Assembly (NCBI GenBank): GCA_034508935.3
Contig: CM067445.1
Location: forward strand, 8,644,449 to 8,708,448
DNA from: Berghia stephanieae
Taxonomy: Eukaryota > Mollusca > Gastropoda > Nudibranchia > Aeolidiidae
DNA: 64,000 nt
Direction of reading: 5' to 3'
The position numbers and the translations under genes were made by a program. Positions 23,720 to 35,765 of this stretch are shown piece after piece (position 1 is the stretch's first letter; each line of letters begins with the position of its first letter). The notes under the pieces are model-generated. The model was not told the origin of the DNA and ran no database searches. It saw nothing but the letters and a program-made list of their open reading frames with translations.

Positions 23720-25115
23720 TGGCTATGGACATCGCTAGAGTGTGAACTGGGACCACCGGATATGGACACCAGTGGAAAGTGAACATTGGGCTTTAGGATA
23801 ATGACACCAGCCAGGAATGAACTTGGAACTTTAGGATACAGACACCAGTGGGGAGTGAACCCGGGATGATGGGAGGAGATGGACTCCAATGCGGAGTTAA
23901 CCATTGAAAATGGAAGGCGGACAACAATGGGGAGTGTACCAGGTAATGAGAGATGGACACCAATGGGAAGTGAACCCGGGACTATGGAAGGTGGACATCA
24001 GTGGGGAGTGAACCCGGGCCAAAAAGAAATCACTGGCGAGAGAACAAAGGACTGTTGCAGGTAGACACCAGTGGGGATTGAACCGGGACTGTGGGAGGTG
24101 TGCACCAGTGGAAAGTGAACACTTACAGAAGGTGGACGTCACTGGTAATTGAACCTGGGGATATGAGAGGAAGATACCAATATGGAGTATAAGAGGAACC
24201 ACGGGATATGAACATCAGTGGGTAGTGAACCTGGGACGATTGGAGTTGGACTCCAGTGGTTAGTGAACACGGTACAAAGGGATATGGACACCAGTCGAGA
24301 GTGAACCCGGGACTTTGGGTGGTAGACGCCAGTGGGGAGTGAGCTCAGGGCTATAAGAGATGATACCATTGGAGATTGAACCTGGATCCATGGAAGGTAA
24401 TCACCAGTGAGGAATGAACCCAGGACTCTGGTAGGTAGACAACCAGTGCTGATTATAACCGGAGCAATGAGAGGTGGACATAAAAAGGGATTGAACCCGG
24501 GTCCATGGATGGTGGACACCAGTGAGGCTTGAACTCGAGACTATGGGAGGTGATCACCAGTGGGGAATGAACCCGGGGCTATAGGAGGTGGACACCAATG
24601 GGATTCGAACTCGGTGCCATCGGAGATGGATACCAATGGGTAGTGAACCCAGGGGTACGGGAGGTGGACATCAATGGAAATCGAACCTGAGGCTATAGGA
24701 GATCGATACCATTTGGGATTGAAGCCAGCCGATGAAAAACCACTGTTAAGGTAACATGGCACCATTGGAGGTGGACACCATTTGGTATTGAACCCGAGAC
24801 TATGGGAGGTGGACACCACTGGGGAGTGAACCCGGGTCTATTGAATGTGGATACCAATGGGGAGTGAACCCGAGTAGGAGATGGACACCAATGGGAATTG
24901 TACTCGGGGCTATAGATAGTATGAAGTTGACGTCAATCGGGTCTTTGTTACTGTTTTTTGCCATCCGCGTCTATGAGTAATTCTCACTAAGCTGTATTAA
25001 CCAGACTATAAACATTTAAAGTTACACATAGTTATACACTTCCGGATGGCAAGGATGCCAAGCGCACACTATCTATACGAGTTGGATACCAGTGGGGAGT
25101 GAACCTGGAATTATG
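23720..25115 (+). repeat. Degenerate 38-bp minisatellite
   Basis: More than 25 copies of a unit of about 38 bp, GGAGGTGGACACCAGTGGGG followed by AGTGAACCCGGGACTATG, each with several substitutions or small indels. All point the same way. A MITE interrupts it at 24911-25077. Reverse-strand frames (SHWCPP-type) are translations of the repeat. Confidence 0.92.
24911..25077. mobile_element. MITE with TATAGATAGT termini, copy 2
   Basis: Perfect 10-bp inverted termini TATAGATAGT...ACTATCTATA enclose an inner CCATCCGCGTCTATGAG...CTTCCGGATGGCAAGG pair. It is in opposite orientation to the copies at 10.0 and 50.0 kb, and cleanly interrupts the minisatellite, which continues on both sides. Confidence 0.85.
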
Positions 25116-25118
25116 AGA

Positions 25119-25133
25119 TTATTATTATTGTTA

Positions 25134-25192
<59 letters not shown>

Positions 25193-25232
25193 TTATTATT
25201 ATTATTATTATTATTATATTATTATTATTTTA
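25119..25232 (+). repeat. (ATT)n microsatellite
   Basis: About 37 ATT units with two slips; immediately upstream of the 5'-truncated LINE. Confidence 0.97.
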
Positions 25233-25264
25233 ACAGAAATCTCAATGAAACTATTAATAATCTA

Positions 25265-27310
25265 TGAAATAAGACACTGCTAATAATAGCTGGAGATTTC
25301 AAAGTCGGCATAAGGGATGAAGGAGAGAATTGCCTTGTGTCTTATTTCAAGGGTAAACGATATTATAACAGAGAAAAACTGTTGGATTTTTGCCACGATA
25401 AACATCTATTTATCATTAACAGCGCATTTAATCACGCTTCTAGATACCAAACGGCGTGGGTAGGATAGAGGAAAAATAAAGAAACAGGAGCAGTTATCAA
25501 CATTTACAACCAAATTGACTTTATACTGTGCAGACAAAGACACACCAAATTCATAACAAATGCAAGATCATACGCTGGCACCTTGATAACAGCAGATCAT
25601 AGGCTAGTAAATGAATGGCATAGAAAATCAAGAAAACACAGCACATCAATTCATGAACCAAAAAAAATATTACAAATATTGTCAATAACTCACGATGTCG
25701 CAAACAATACTAGCGACAACTTAATACTGAACTAGACAATTTAAAGCACAACAACAACACGCCAAACGACGCATGGTCACGTGTACGAAGTGTAATAATA
25801 AATACTGCAATTCAAAGCACCCGGACAACTACAACCAAACGACAAGACCGTTCTTATCACACCCTTATAGCTCAATTATCTAAGCAACAAAAAGGTTTTC
25901 AAATAAAAATCCAAAACTCAAAAAAGGAGAGAGAAAGACAGAAACTAAAATATTAACGGAACAAAATAATACATTCCATAAGTCATAGAGTAATTGAAAA
26001 TTGAAGGGTTGGACAAAAAAGGTGATAGTATTCGGAAATGCAACAACGTTAAGCAATGTACAAAGCTGTGAGACTAATAAATCAAAGACCCTTTGAATAC
26101 CCAAAGGCAGAGGACGACTCGGGTAAATTAATCATTAACCCCAATGACATTTCGAATATTCTTTTTGAATATTATAAAACAAAATTTCAAGACAACAAAA
26201 CGACACATGTCAACTAATTTGAGGGAGAACCTCGATCACTATTTAAACCTATTACACCAAGAGAAGTGAGAAATGCTTTTAAAAGACCAAATAACAACAG
26301 AGCACCGGGAGAAGATGGAGTATATGCTGAACTTCTAAAATATGAACCAACATTATTAGATGAACACAAAGCGGACATTTCCAATCAGACGTTCGAACAT
26401 CACCAGAACCTGGATATTAATAAAGGGGAGATGATATCAATACAAAAGTCAGGAAAACCAAAGGCCTTCCAAATAATTTGAGACCAATACTCTGCTTAAC
26501 ACAATTGTAAAATCGCTCTCCCTGTTCACACTGAAAAGAATTAGACCGATTGTTGAAAATTATTTGTCACATAGTCAAAGCGGATTCAGGAATGAGAGAG
26601 TGCTGCAGATGTAGTTTGGACCCACAAATGGTTTGCTGCCAAAACCCTGTCAGAAAAAATAGAAATAACCATAACTGGAATAGATGTCTGCCGCATTCGA
26701 TAATATCAATCGCCAATCCTTGTTAAATATTATGAAATGAATAGTTATAGAAGATGGAGTTATATTAATCAGATTCCTTATAAGTAAAATCTGGATAACA
26801 ACCAAAATAATCGGTGCTTCAGAGAATAAATCATTCATTGGTAACATTGGTACACACTCAAGGAGAGAGCCTGAGCCCTGTTTTATTTATCATTTACCTA
26901 GAAAATGCTTAAAAATATGTTCGTAAATATGTACCTTCGGCCCAATTACGTTTTGAAAACGAATTCCCCATGGAAATTGCATATGCAGACGACATTGACT
27001 TTATTGGCCTCAAACAAAGCAGTGTAAATGAAATCCAAAGAGCCTTACAAAATCACCAACTGTACGTTAATACTGACAAAACTGTCAAGAAAAAAAGATG
27101 AATAGAGAGCCACGAAGAAAGTAGGATCATTATTAGGAGACAAGGAAGACGTAGACAGAAGAAAAAGTTTATCGACAGCTGCAATGAATAAATTATTACA
27201 TATATGGATTAGAAACGATAAAATAAAAATGAACATTAAAATCAAATTATACACAACCCTTGTAAAATACCTATATACCAAAAGAGCAAAGATTATACAG
27301 ATTCCATAGA
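25265..27310 (+). pseudogene. Non-LTR retrotransposon (LINE), degraded ORF2
   Basis: An APE-type endonuclease end (LLIIAGDFKVGIRDEGEN near 25290, IYNQIDFILCRQRHTKF near 25505, TADHRLV near 25590) is followed by reverse transcriptase: RPNNNRAPGEDGVYAELLKY near 26285, RSAADVVWTHKW near 26605, catalytic AYADDIDFIGLKQS near 26980. A tail (KVGSLLGDKEDVDRRKSLS near 27115) is typical of this group. Many stops and several frameshifts break it; the start is lost at the (ATT)n tract. No ORF1 or poly(A) tail identified. Clade not assigned. Confidence 0.88.
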
Positions 27311-27694
27311 AAACAATAAAAAGAGTTCACATTACATGTAACAAAGTCAAAATAATATCATGCACATGAACCTCATAGGAATAGAGATGTAAAAAAATGC
27401 AGAAAAGCGGTTGATACAGACTATAGATAAGAAAGTAATTTAAGAAAGTTAACTGACCCCTTATTAATGAATAATAGCACCACTGAATCAAGATAAACAG
27501 GTCTGTTCTTGACGATAATTTTGTTGGAGAGAATGTCTGGTCGTGGGCGTCACGTCTATATAGAGGGTTAGCGTCTATGTTTTGAAGCCAGGGTTAAGGC
27601 GTGTCTGCCAGATTTTCGCACTACTGGTTGTCAGATGTTGGCGTAGCTTGAGCGAATTATCGTAGAGGTGTAAAATTTCGTAGAGGCCTTAATT

Positions 27695-27998
27695 GCTTGT
27701 CAGCTGGGAAATGCCATATCGTGGATTCCCCTAGTAACATTCTGGTCTGAAGTTCCTAGGTTGGAGTCCCAATATGAGTCACTCATAATTGAGTCCTTCC
27801 TCGGAAAAAGAGTCTCTACTCACACCCTCTCAAGGTACTCAGCTTAAAACTGGCCGTTAACAGCATTATCTCTGACGGGAAACATGTATTATTACCTGAT
27901 CATGTCTTGTTCTCTATGTTAATTGTTGTTTGTTGACTTGTGATCCCTTGCAAAGCTCTTTGCATTCGTTTTGTGGATATCGCGCTATAAAAATCTTA
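27695..27998 (+). mobile_element. tRNA-derived SINE, family 1, ending at an exon acceptor
   Basis: B-box-like GGTTGGAGTCCC (27762), ACTCATAATTGAGTCC, AACAGCATTATCTCTG, CATGTCTTGTTCTC, TTAATTGTTG and CCTTGCAAAGCTCTTTG follow the family order. Its T-rich tail (ATAAAAATCTTAATTTTTTT) runs straight into the pyrimidine tract of the acceptor at 28033-28034. Confidence 0.8.
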
Positions 27999-28045
27999 AT
28001 TTTTTTTCTTCTGTTCTTTGTTTCTTTTTACCAGGCTTAGCAAAT

Positions 28046-28299
28046 ATGAATCATGTTGTGCTCAGTTTGGTACTTCTATCCGTTTCTTCCTGTGCTGGGA
28101 AACGGATCAAGCCAACTACCCCATTGTATGACAAGGACAATTGCAGTTGGTTGATGAACCGGAACGGTGAATATGTGAATTATCGAAAAACTGATGACGA
28201 CAAAAATGGAAACGATAACAAGATTACCATCAAGTTGAAGATAAAAGAGAACGATAGGAATTATGAGTATGGAAACGTTTATTCCTGTGATCCTTCAAT
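28046..28299 (+). CDS. Signal-peptide exon of a two-part secreted protein
   Basis: Seen: an acceptor (CTTTGTTTCTTTTTACCAG) ends at 28034. ATG at 28046 has A at -3. 84 codons follow, then the bases AT and a strong donor GTAAGC starting at 28300. Unspliced, the frame would stop at 28301-28303. Residues 1-18 form a signal peptide (MNHVVLSLVLLSVSSCAG). The mature part starts near KRIKPTTPLYDKDNCSW, is Lys/Asp/Asn-rich, has one sequon (Asn32-Cys33-Ser34) and two cysteines (33, 81) that could pair. The acceptor implies a 5' non-coding exon. It ends two bases into a codon, and the downstream cassettes supply exactly one base, giving ATT (Ile) or ATG (Met). Family not recognised; extracellular role inferred only from the signal peptide. 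Confidence 0.72.
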
Positions 28300-28327
28300 G
28301 TAAGCTGATAATGCATTTTTGATAGTC

Positions 28328-28862
<535 letters not shown>

Positions 28863-29540
28863 TATAAATGGCGTCTATAGCGCTTGTCATAGGCTCCAAG
28901 TGCTTAAAAGTTGTATGAAATAAAAGAATAAAGTAAGACATTTGTAGATGGAAAAGTGATACGAAATAAATTAAACAACAACAAAATATTATAATATTGT
29001 AGCGAATTATGACGTAAAAACATAAAACTTTAAAAAGATTTGAAAGTTAACAACGAATCAGAGCATCTCATATGTGATGGGAGGGAGTTCCCAAAAATGG
29101 GGCGCGAAAAATTGAAAGTATTGCTGTCTTATATTACGTAAGGTCTTAGGTTTTGACAAGGATTAATTGGTCATTGCTTGGCCTCAAATTTCAATTGAGG
29201 ACAGAGATGTTCAGAAAGTCTTTAGTATAGGAGAGATTGTTAGTGCTCAAGGACGTGTAGACAACAGTATATATCTAATAGCCAATGTAACTTACGAGAA
29301 GGAGAGTTGCCTAATAGTGTTTATTTCATATAATTAATCTAGCTGCGTTAATTTGAGCAGCAGAAAGTTTACACATTGTGTTTATAGCTAATTTCGCCCA
29401 AAGGGAAATACAATAGTGCAATTTGGATAGAACAAAGGAATTAATCAAATATGCCGCTATATGCTTTGGAATTAAATAGTGCAGACAAAGCAAGAAAGAA
29501 AAATACAAGAAAAAAATCATCCCAAATAATTGGTCTAAAT
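28863..29540. other. No gene seen
   Basis: GGCGTCTATAGCGCTTGTC at the start resembles a SINE/LINE tail. The rest shows nothing I can support. Confidence 0.45.
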
Positions 29541-29611
29541 CGACAGGGGATCGAACCTCAGACCGTCTGATTACCGATCAGACATGCTTCCATTACACCA
29601 CCGAGGCTCCC
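29540..29611 (-). pseudogene. tRNA-like sequence (pseudogene or SINE head)
   Basis: On the minus strand GCCTCGGTGGTGTAATGGAA supplies an A-box, TCTGATCGGTAATCAGA forms an anticodon-arm-like stem with loop TCGGTAA, and GAGGTTCGATCCCC is a B-box. The T stem has mismatches and the acceptor stem does not pair, so it is unlikely to be a working tRNA. Confidence 0.55.
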
Positions 29612-30480
29612 AATGGTTGGTACGAAGGGTACGCGTTTTACGTTGTGAACCCTCGCTTACATCAACAACACATACATTGAACACGAGAGGACGACGACGA
29701 GGACGAAAACGGAGACGACAACATTACATTTGAGTTGATCCATTATACTTTTTGACTATTTAAGATTAAGACGAGCAATAAATGATATAACGCCGGAAGA
29801 CCGGGAAAAGGTATGCTCCAACCTTTTAGCAAACTTGAGGAAAATTAGATTTCATTGGATAGGGTGATGCCACCATATCATTCATTTCTTCTTTTCCTCA
29901 TCCTCGTCATTAGAATGTGATGATTGATGTATCCAGTATGTCTTTGTTGTTGTTGGTGGTGTTGTTGTAGTTGTTGTTATTGCTGAACACATGTACATAA
30001 TTATGTTGAAAAAATGTATCATAAATTGATGAATTTCTACTTTTGACCGGTGGTTTACATTAAATTTATCTAATCCTCTTTGACAAAAACACAAGCTATT
30101 TCTATAAATTTTGCAATAAAATAATGTTGAAAGTGCGTTATGTTCACTTTCATTTGTATTCATCAGTAATGTGCATTGATAGTTATAAAAATTAGATGTC
30201 CGACAGTTAAAGATTGTCATTCGTTCCTTTATAATCAGATTACTGAATGTATATCGTTTAAGTTTCAATCAACCGAACTTACCATTTTAACGAATTCCTT
30301 CAAAATAGATAAGCGGAAGAGTCATCATTTTGATACTGTAAATCATCTTTGAGTTACGATCCTTACTAGTTATCGATTTTAATATCAATGTTATAAGCGA
30401 AATCCTTTCCTATTGTTTTACAATTAATGTATAAATATTTTTTTTTAAATTAAGACAAATTGATTCAGAGATTAATACAA
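29612..30480. other. No gene seen
   Basis: AT-rich. The reverse frame starting at 30268 begins at a non-ATG codon and runs through a TTG-rich repeat; rejected. Confidence 0.5.
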
Positions 30481-30489
30481 ACTTTTGCA

Positions 30490-31150
30490 GCTGTACATAG
30501 AGGGGCAGCTGAGAAAAAGAAGAAAAACACGCGCCACTTATTAAAAATCTGACTATAGCATGTTAAGATAAAGAGAAGTGCGAAGAGGCCTCATGTTACG
30601 TTCAAAGTGAGAGGAATGCAACATCACTCACCTTAGACACAATCATATTTTCAAAAGATCAATTAAATTATCAGTCTATTCATACATTACACCGTAGGAA
30701 GCAACGTGGTTCAGCGGTACGGTCTTTGCTTTGCACCTAAAAGGCTGTCTGGTTTTAAATGATATATGATCAACGAAGATTTTGTGTTACCAACTGAGTG
30801 AGCCAGTTCTTATTTGGTGATTTAGCCACAAAATAGTACATGAAACTAACTTGAAATCAATATTAGGCCCAACTGGTGATCAAAGGTTTGATTACCTCTA
30901 GATATTGCAATTTTAGAAACATAAAAGCAACAATTTAGTTACACACCAAAATATATGCTTGAGTACACTCGTTTCCATTATTTTAAAATTGGTTTCCATC
31001 CCCAGTCTTGCACCAACAGAACCCCCAAGGTCCAATAAACGCGGACGCCGTTTTGTGGACATGTTTGGAATGGACGGCGGTTCCTTCGGGTAATATAAAA
31101 TCACCTATTATAGACGCAAACATGTTTTAAAAACACTCACAACCTGCGAT
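30490..31150 (+). repeat. Cassette unit C (flanks and exon)
   Basis: It has the unit order of the array: GCACGAAG-type leader (AAGAGGCCTCATGTTACGTTC), SINE family 2 head (GTGGTTCAGCGGTACGGTC, about 30708), TATGATCAACGAAGATTTTG, TAGCCACAAAATAG, acceptor and exon. Homology is lost about 60 bp after the stop, where a minus-strand LINE insertion begins. Confidence 0.8.
31006..31093 (+). CDS. Terminal-exon cassette C
   Basis: First cassette downstream of the signal-peptide exon. Acceptor TTGGTTTCCATCCCCAG ends at 31005. One leftover T is followed by 28 open codons and TAA (31091-31093): LAPTEPPRSNKRGRRF, then VDMFGMDGGSFG. The Lys-rich block seen in A and H is absent, and the tail is a short Gly-rich peptide. 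An AATATAAA lies at the stop. Spliced to 28299 the junction codon is ATT, giving a precursor of 113 residues with a dibasic NKR-G site near residue 97. Inferred: a proprotein convertase could release the tail. Intron would be about 2.7 kb. Transcription not shown. Confidence 0.62.
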
Positions 31151-31159
31151 TTGGTATAT

Positions 31160-31903
31160 TACAATGATATTGAAAAACAAGATGGCGGACTGCCATACAT
31201 TAGATGGCTGTAATAGAGGGACGGCGCTTCGCTCGCCAAAAGGGTAAAAAGAAAACCTTTCACGAGACTACATACAGAAAGAACTATAACCTCGGACCTA
31301 TATCCAAGAGCATTTATTTCCATGCAAAAAGGAAAGAATTTTTAAAAATTTGGTATGGTATCAATTATTGATATTATGAGCATAAGATGGGACATATATT
31401 TCAAAAATATGGGCTGTTTTCTTTTCTTGGTTGATTTTCAAAATGTTCTGTCGATTACGTTAGTATTGAATGATGATTGTCACTGTTTAAAACACTTGGT
31501 CTGATGAAAGTGTTTTAACATTTTTGAGTTCTGCGACTTATAAACATTTTGTCAAAAATCATGTAAACAAATCTATTGTACCGTTTTTGTATATTAATTT
31601 GAATTTTGTACATTAATTGAGAAAGTGGGTGACCGTCTCTGGCGGATGGTTACAAATATTCCAGCTTTTTTAGTATGACAAAGAAAAATATGTATGAAGT
31701 AGGCTGTCGCACTCCAGCAGCTGCAAGCGGCAAACCTTTTAATTTCATCAGAAATCATGTGATTGAATATGAACTTGAGGAGAGAGTGTGGTTTATTCCG
31801 GTGGCTTCACTAACAAGTCTTCCTTGAGACGCAGCTCATGAAAATGGATATCTATCTCATCCAGCCTCACACTCTTAAGGAAGTTTTGAATCATTTTAGG
31901 GAC
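31160..31903. other. Left part of the insertion; no gene assigned
   Basis: AACAAGATGGCGGACTGCC and CTTCGCTCGCCAAAAGGG mark sequence foreign to the cassette unit. Presumed 3' part of the minus-strand LINE insertion, but I recognise no domain. Confidence 0.35.
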
Positions 31904-32173
31904 CTAAAAGTACAACTGACGCCACTTACCGTCTGTAGAGACATCACAAAATCGGTATCTTTTATTAAGGAAACATTTTGGCGGATACTCTTTTCTGAAA
32001 GATCCACCCAAAATGATTTGGCCAATCAACTTTAGTATTATTGAGGAGGCGATTGCCGTTGTAACAAAAACCGCAAAAGTGTTTTCTTCTTTTTCATCTT
32101 GTGAGGCGGGCAGAATATTTATTTTAGTGAGATGAAGGTTCAGCTGTTCGTGGGTGTTATCTTTACCAGTCAT
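31904..32173 (-). CDS. Unrecognised small membrane-type frame
   Basis: An ATG-initiated 89-codon frame on the minus strand, MTGKDNTHEQLNLHLTKINI at the start. Near residues 32-56 lies a hydrophobic stretch (FAVFVTTAIASSIILKLIG), then a basic tail (GGSFRKEYPPKCFLNKRYRF). The frame is open upstream of the ATG to about 32220. It lies 3' of the RT remnant of a minus-strand LINE, so it may be a trailing part of that element or a separate relic. No family recognised and no conservation evidence; it could be noise. Confidence 0.3.
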   Translation of the reverse strand: MTGKDNTHEQLNLHLTKINILPASQDEKEENTFAVFVTTAIASSIILKLIGQIILGGSFRKEYPPKCFLNKRYRFCDVSTDGKWRQLYF

Positions 32174-32229
32174 CGTCAAATTTTGAGGATGCACAGGGCA
32201 AAGGATAAATGCTTTGCGTAATAAATTAT

Positions 32230-34090
32230 TTTAGGTTTTTGTAACCCGAGTCCATCGTTTGATCTCGGGCGTTTCTATTTTTGGCCAGTTAAGTCCGCGA
32301 GAGATCCTTTGCACGATCTTACAGTTTTTCCACCATCGAAAGCGATTGGTTGAAAATATATCCCCTTGGAGCACACCACGAGCGATATTGAAGGCTGCAG
32401 AGGTTTCTTTATTTCCGTCGGGCATTCTAATTCTCATGCATCCAGATGCTGCCTCGAAGATGGTTTCGTTGATGCTACGAAGATTTACCGATGCTCCAGC
32501 CGAGCTGAGTGCGTTGTCTAGAAATTTGTTGCTTACAGTATCAAATTCTGCCGTATAGTCGATGAAGGAAACGACAGCCGTGTAGGACTCGTTGACGAGC
32601 TTGTCAATTTCCCACGTCAGGATTCATATAATATCTCTGGTACTTTTGCTTTTTGGAAACCGGCCTGGCTGTCTGGTAAGCTAGATTAGAGCTCTATGCT
32701 CAAACTCTTTGCAATTACAGCAGATAGTTTGTAGGCGTGACAGAGGAGGCATTTTGCACGGTAGTTTTTGAAGTCATCTTGTCCTTCTTTTTATAAAGCA
32801 TAATAAACACACCTTTGATGATATCTCGAGGAAACTCATCAGTGTACCAGATTAGTTTAAATATGCGGAACACTTCTGCTGACGCGGTTGGGGAGTACTT
32901 GGTAAGCCGTCCCTCAGCCCGTTGATGCAGGATTAAGGTTCTTGATCTGTCATGTATTCTTCACGGCACACTGTAGATTCTCGTTGGGATGATATGTCAA
33001 TATTTGTCTGTGCACATTTGTGGCTAAGGAATGTATCTCATTCAGAGAGGAATTTTTTCCCGAGCAGACTATAGGTTCACCACTAAGGTCCTTCGATAGT
33101 CCTGGCGTATATGAATGGAGATTTTTAAGGCCTGAAAATCATGTGGTTTTGGTGATTTTGATTTGTCACTTTTGGTTTTTGCCTTAAATGTGCATACTAT
33201 ATCCCCATGGTCGTAGTGCTTTCCCCAGCGTTGTATGGATATGCCCCAGCACACCTTGCAGTTTTTCATTGAAGATGACCATCTGCTTGAAATCATGACA
33301 TACTCGATTTGTGATTGTTTAAACTGGGGGTCCTTAGCAAGGTAAGTTGCGTTGCTTTTGCGTCTCAGAGGGTTGGAAATATGTTGATATTGCTGTAAGC
33401 TGAGATTGTCGCATACGTTCAATTACATCTTTGCCGGTTTTATTTGAGTGGTTATGGATACCCAATTTGCCAGTCAATTTATCAGTGTTCCTATCCAATT
33501 TACTGTTAAAATCTCCTAGAACTATAACACAGTCATGAGGTTTTGCTTTAGTAATCACTGATTTTAGTTGTTTGAGGGTGTCAGAATAGAAGGGTGTTTC
33601 CTTTCGATGTTGGTGTGGGATGTAAAACCCGGTAACAAGGAGGTTACATTGGGATGACCTCACACGAATGAAATTATTCTTGTTCCACAGCTGCCGCTGT
33701 GGGTGACACATCTTGAGACACGATCGGAGAGTACAATGGAAACACCGGCGTACGGATTCTGTGGAGGAGCTGGTTCCCCTTTGATGAAGTGTTTGTTACT
33801 CTTTAATTTGCCGTTGTCATGGGTTTCTGTGAGGACAAGAATGTCACAGAAATCCTTGAGATTTTCTTTCACAGTGTAGGAGAGACCGCCACAGTTCCAG
33901 GAAGAGACAGATAGTTGATCCGTGTAATTGAGACTCCCTGAGCCCCTGGCACCAGTGATGTTGATGTCTTTGCACCCAGAACCACCCATTTTTCCAGAGG
34001 AGTGCATCACGGGAGCCACACCGCGACGTGAAGAAGGTAGACGCTTGTGGTTGCCACTCATCGTGAAGGCCAGTCGTCCTCAGATCCTCA
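32230..34090 (-). pseudogene. Minus-strand LINE, degraded ORF2
   Basis: Reading leftward: endonuclease start LSVSSWNCGGLSYTVKENLK with DILVLTETHD (near 33910-33820); CVIVLGDFNSKLDRNTD (near 33500); the distal endonuclease part at 33069-33420; then RT pieces FIDYTAEFDTVSNKFLD (near 32560) and AAFNIARGVLQGDIFS (near 32390-32345). ARGVLQGDIFS is a known RT block of one animal LINE group; the catalytic YADD block was not found. Frameshifts and stops separate the pieces. It interrupts the cassette array: unit sequence resumes at about 34105 (CATTAAGTGATTAAGAAAAA). Confidence 0.82.
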
Positions 34091-34247
34091 GTTCAACACA
34101 AAATCATTAAGTGATTAAGAAAAAGGTTCAGCTAGTATCTTATATAGCGAGAAGCGATAAGAGACCTCGTGTTACGTTCAAAGTGTGAGGAATGCTTTCA
34201 AAAGAACAATTGATTAATCAAACTATTCATACATTACACTGTAGGGT

Positions 34248-34440
34248 AGCGTAGTTCAGAGGTATGGTCTTTTCTTCGTACATGAAAAGTATCGAGTTCG
34301 AAAACCCACTGCTTGAAAGAGTCACAAAGCCATTGATCAGTTTGTGGCGTTGCATGGCGGCTGATACCTGGGTTATTCCAGTCTTCCTCTTGAATAGATC
34401 CTAAAGACAAAATACGTTTTCCCTATTTAATGGATTAAGG
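34248..34440 (+). mobile_element. tRNA-like SINE, family 2
   Basis: GGGTAGCGTAGTTCAGAGGTATGG is A-box-like, ATCGAGTTCGAAAACCC is B-box-like, then TGATACCTGGGTTATTCCAG and AGATCCTAAAGAC. It is part of the duplicated unit; other copies lie near 30708, 35548, 38086 (short) and 44885 (3' part). Confidence 0.65.
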
Positions 34441-34760
34441 GATATTTATCTTTTTTATTTTATTAGATTATTACCTAACTCAAGAAAGGAATACTTTTCA
34501 ACTATAGATTATTTAAATGGTATATGATCAACGAAAATTTTCTATTAAAAACTGAGTGAATCAGTTCTTATTTGTTTATTTAGCCAAGAAATGGTTTTAT
34601 GAAACCAACTTAAAAACTATGTTAGCTCTAACTGGTGAATGAAGGTTTGAATATCACTCTTACAATTAGAAAAAAATTAAAAGCAACCAATTAGTTACAC
34701 ATCAAATAATGTGTTTGTAGTCCTTTTTTCCATCCCGTTTTTATTACATTTCATCCCCAG

Positions 34761-34827
34761 TAAAAAAACAAGGCCCACTAAATCAAAAAAACGTTGGAGT
34801 GGCAAGAAAAAGAAGAATGACAGGTAG
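34761..34827 (+). CDS. Terminal-exon cassette D (short, basic)
   Basis: Acceptor TTTCATCCCCAG ends at 34760. One leftover T, 21 codons (KKTRPTKSKKRWSGKKKKND ending R) and TAG at 34825-34827. SKKRW replaces SNKRG, and the peptide is nearly all basic. Homology to the other exons continues past the stop to an AATAAA at 34912-34917. It could be a short isoform or a decayed cassette. Phase still fits the signal-peptide exon (junction ATT). Confidence 0.42.
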
Positions 34828-35547
34828 GGCAGCAAGAACATGCTCAGTCCCAGCCTACTTGAAGGAGGGTTTAATAACATGGGAAAAGCTTTTGATTCAA
34901 ATTTCGAGTAAAATAAAATCACTTATCATAGAAACAAAAATGTTTTCTAAATAAGTACTTACATTATCAGTCGTTTTATACTTTACATTTTATCAACTCC
35001 AAGGACATACTTTTGATTCCTTAGACTCTAAAGTAATTGCCAAAATTATTTTTAATTTTCTGTAAACATTGGATCGATAACAAAATTCTTTTCATATTTA
35101 TTTTGTTGAATTTGCTACATGATTGTGGTCAATAATCTGTGAGATTTCATTGGTGAAGTCAGACAGGGCGGACAATAAAATATAGGTCAAAAACTGACAA
35201 TCCATTAAGTGACTTGCTGCGTCATTGTTTTTGTTTGGGCGGGGGGGGGGGGGGGGGGGGAGAATAGTAAATTGAAAGATTGCCATACATTTATACATGG
35301 AGAAAACTCTCAATGACCAACATTTATATCTTAACCGTTATTTAGTGCTGAGCATAATATAGTCAGTCAGTCGTTTATTTATTGGGTGTTAAAAAAAAAG
35401 GTTTAAATAGAATTTTATATAGGGATCAGCGCTAAGAGACCTCGTGTTATGTTCAAAGTGGGATGAATGCATTATCACTCATTATAGACACAAACACGTT
35501 TTCATAAGAACAATTAAATTATCAATCTATTCATACCTAACACCGTA

Positions 35548-35765
35548 GGGGTAGCGTGGTTCAGTGGTACGGTCTTTTCTTCTTACATGCAAGTTATCGA
35601 GTTCGAAAACTTATTGCGCTGTGTGCTCTTGAACAGTTCACCTAGCCCTAGTTCAGTTTGCGGCACTGCACTGCGGCTGATACCTGGATTAGTCCAGTCA
35701 TCCCCAGGAAGAGATCCTATAGACAATTTTAATTTCTCCTCTTTGTTAAATAAAGAGAAATTTAC
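35548..35765 (+). mobile_element. tRNA-like SINE, family 2
   Basis: The most complete copy: GTAGCGTGGTTCAGTGGTACG, ATCGAGTTCGAAAACT, CTGCACTGCGGCTGATACC, CCAGGAAGAGATCCTATAGA, GTTAAATAAAGAGAAATTTA. Confidence 0.7.

Noticed and set aside
23509-24819. Minus-strand frames of about 90-130 codons with SHWCPP-like repeats
   Set aside because: Antisense of gypsy sequence and of the 38-bp minisatellite.
23720-25115. CRISPR-like repeat-spacer array
   Set aside because: Units are contiguous and degenerate with no spacers, in an animal genome.
29540-29611. Functional tRNA gene
   Set aside because: Acceptor stem and T stem do not pair properly; kept only as a tRNA-like pseudogene.
34761-34930. RNA editing of the cassette D stop as an explanation for its short frame
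   Set aside because: No evidence in DNA alone; ordinary decay or a short isoform is simpler.
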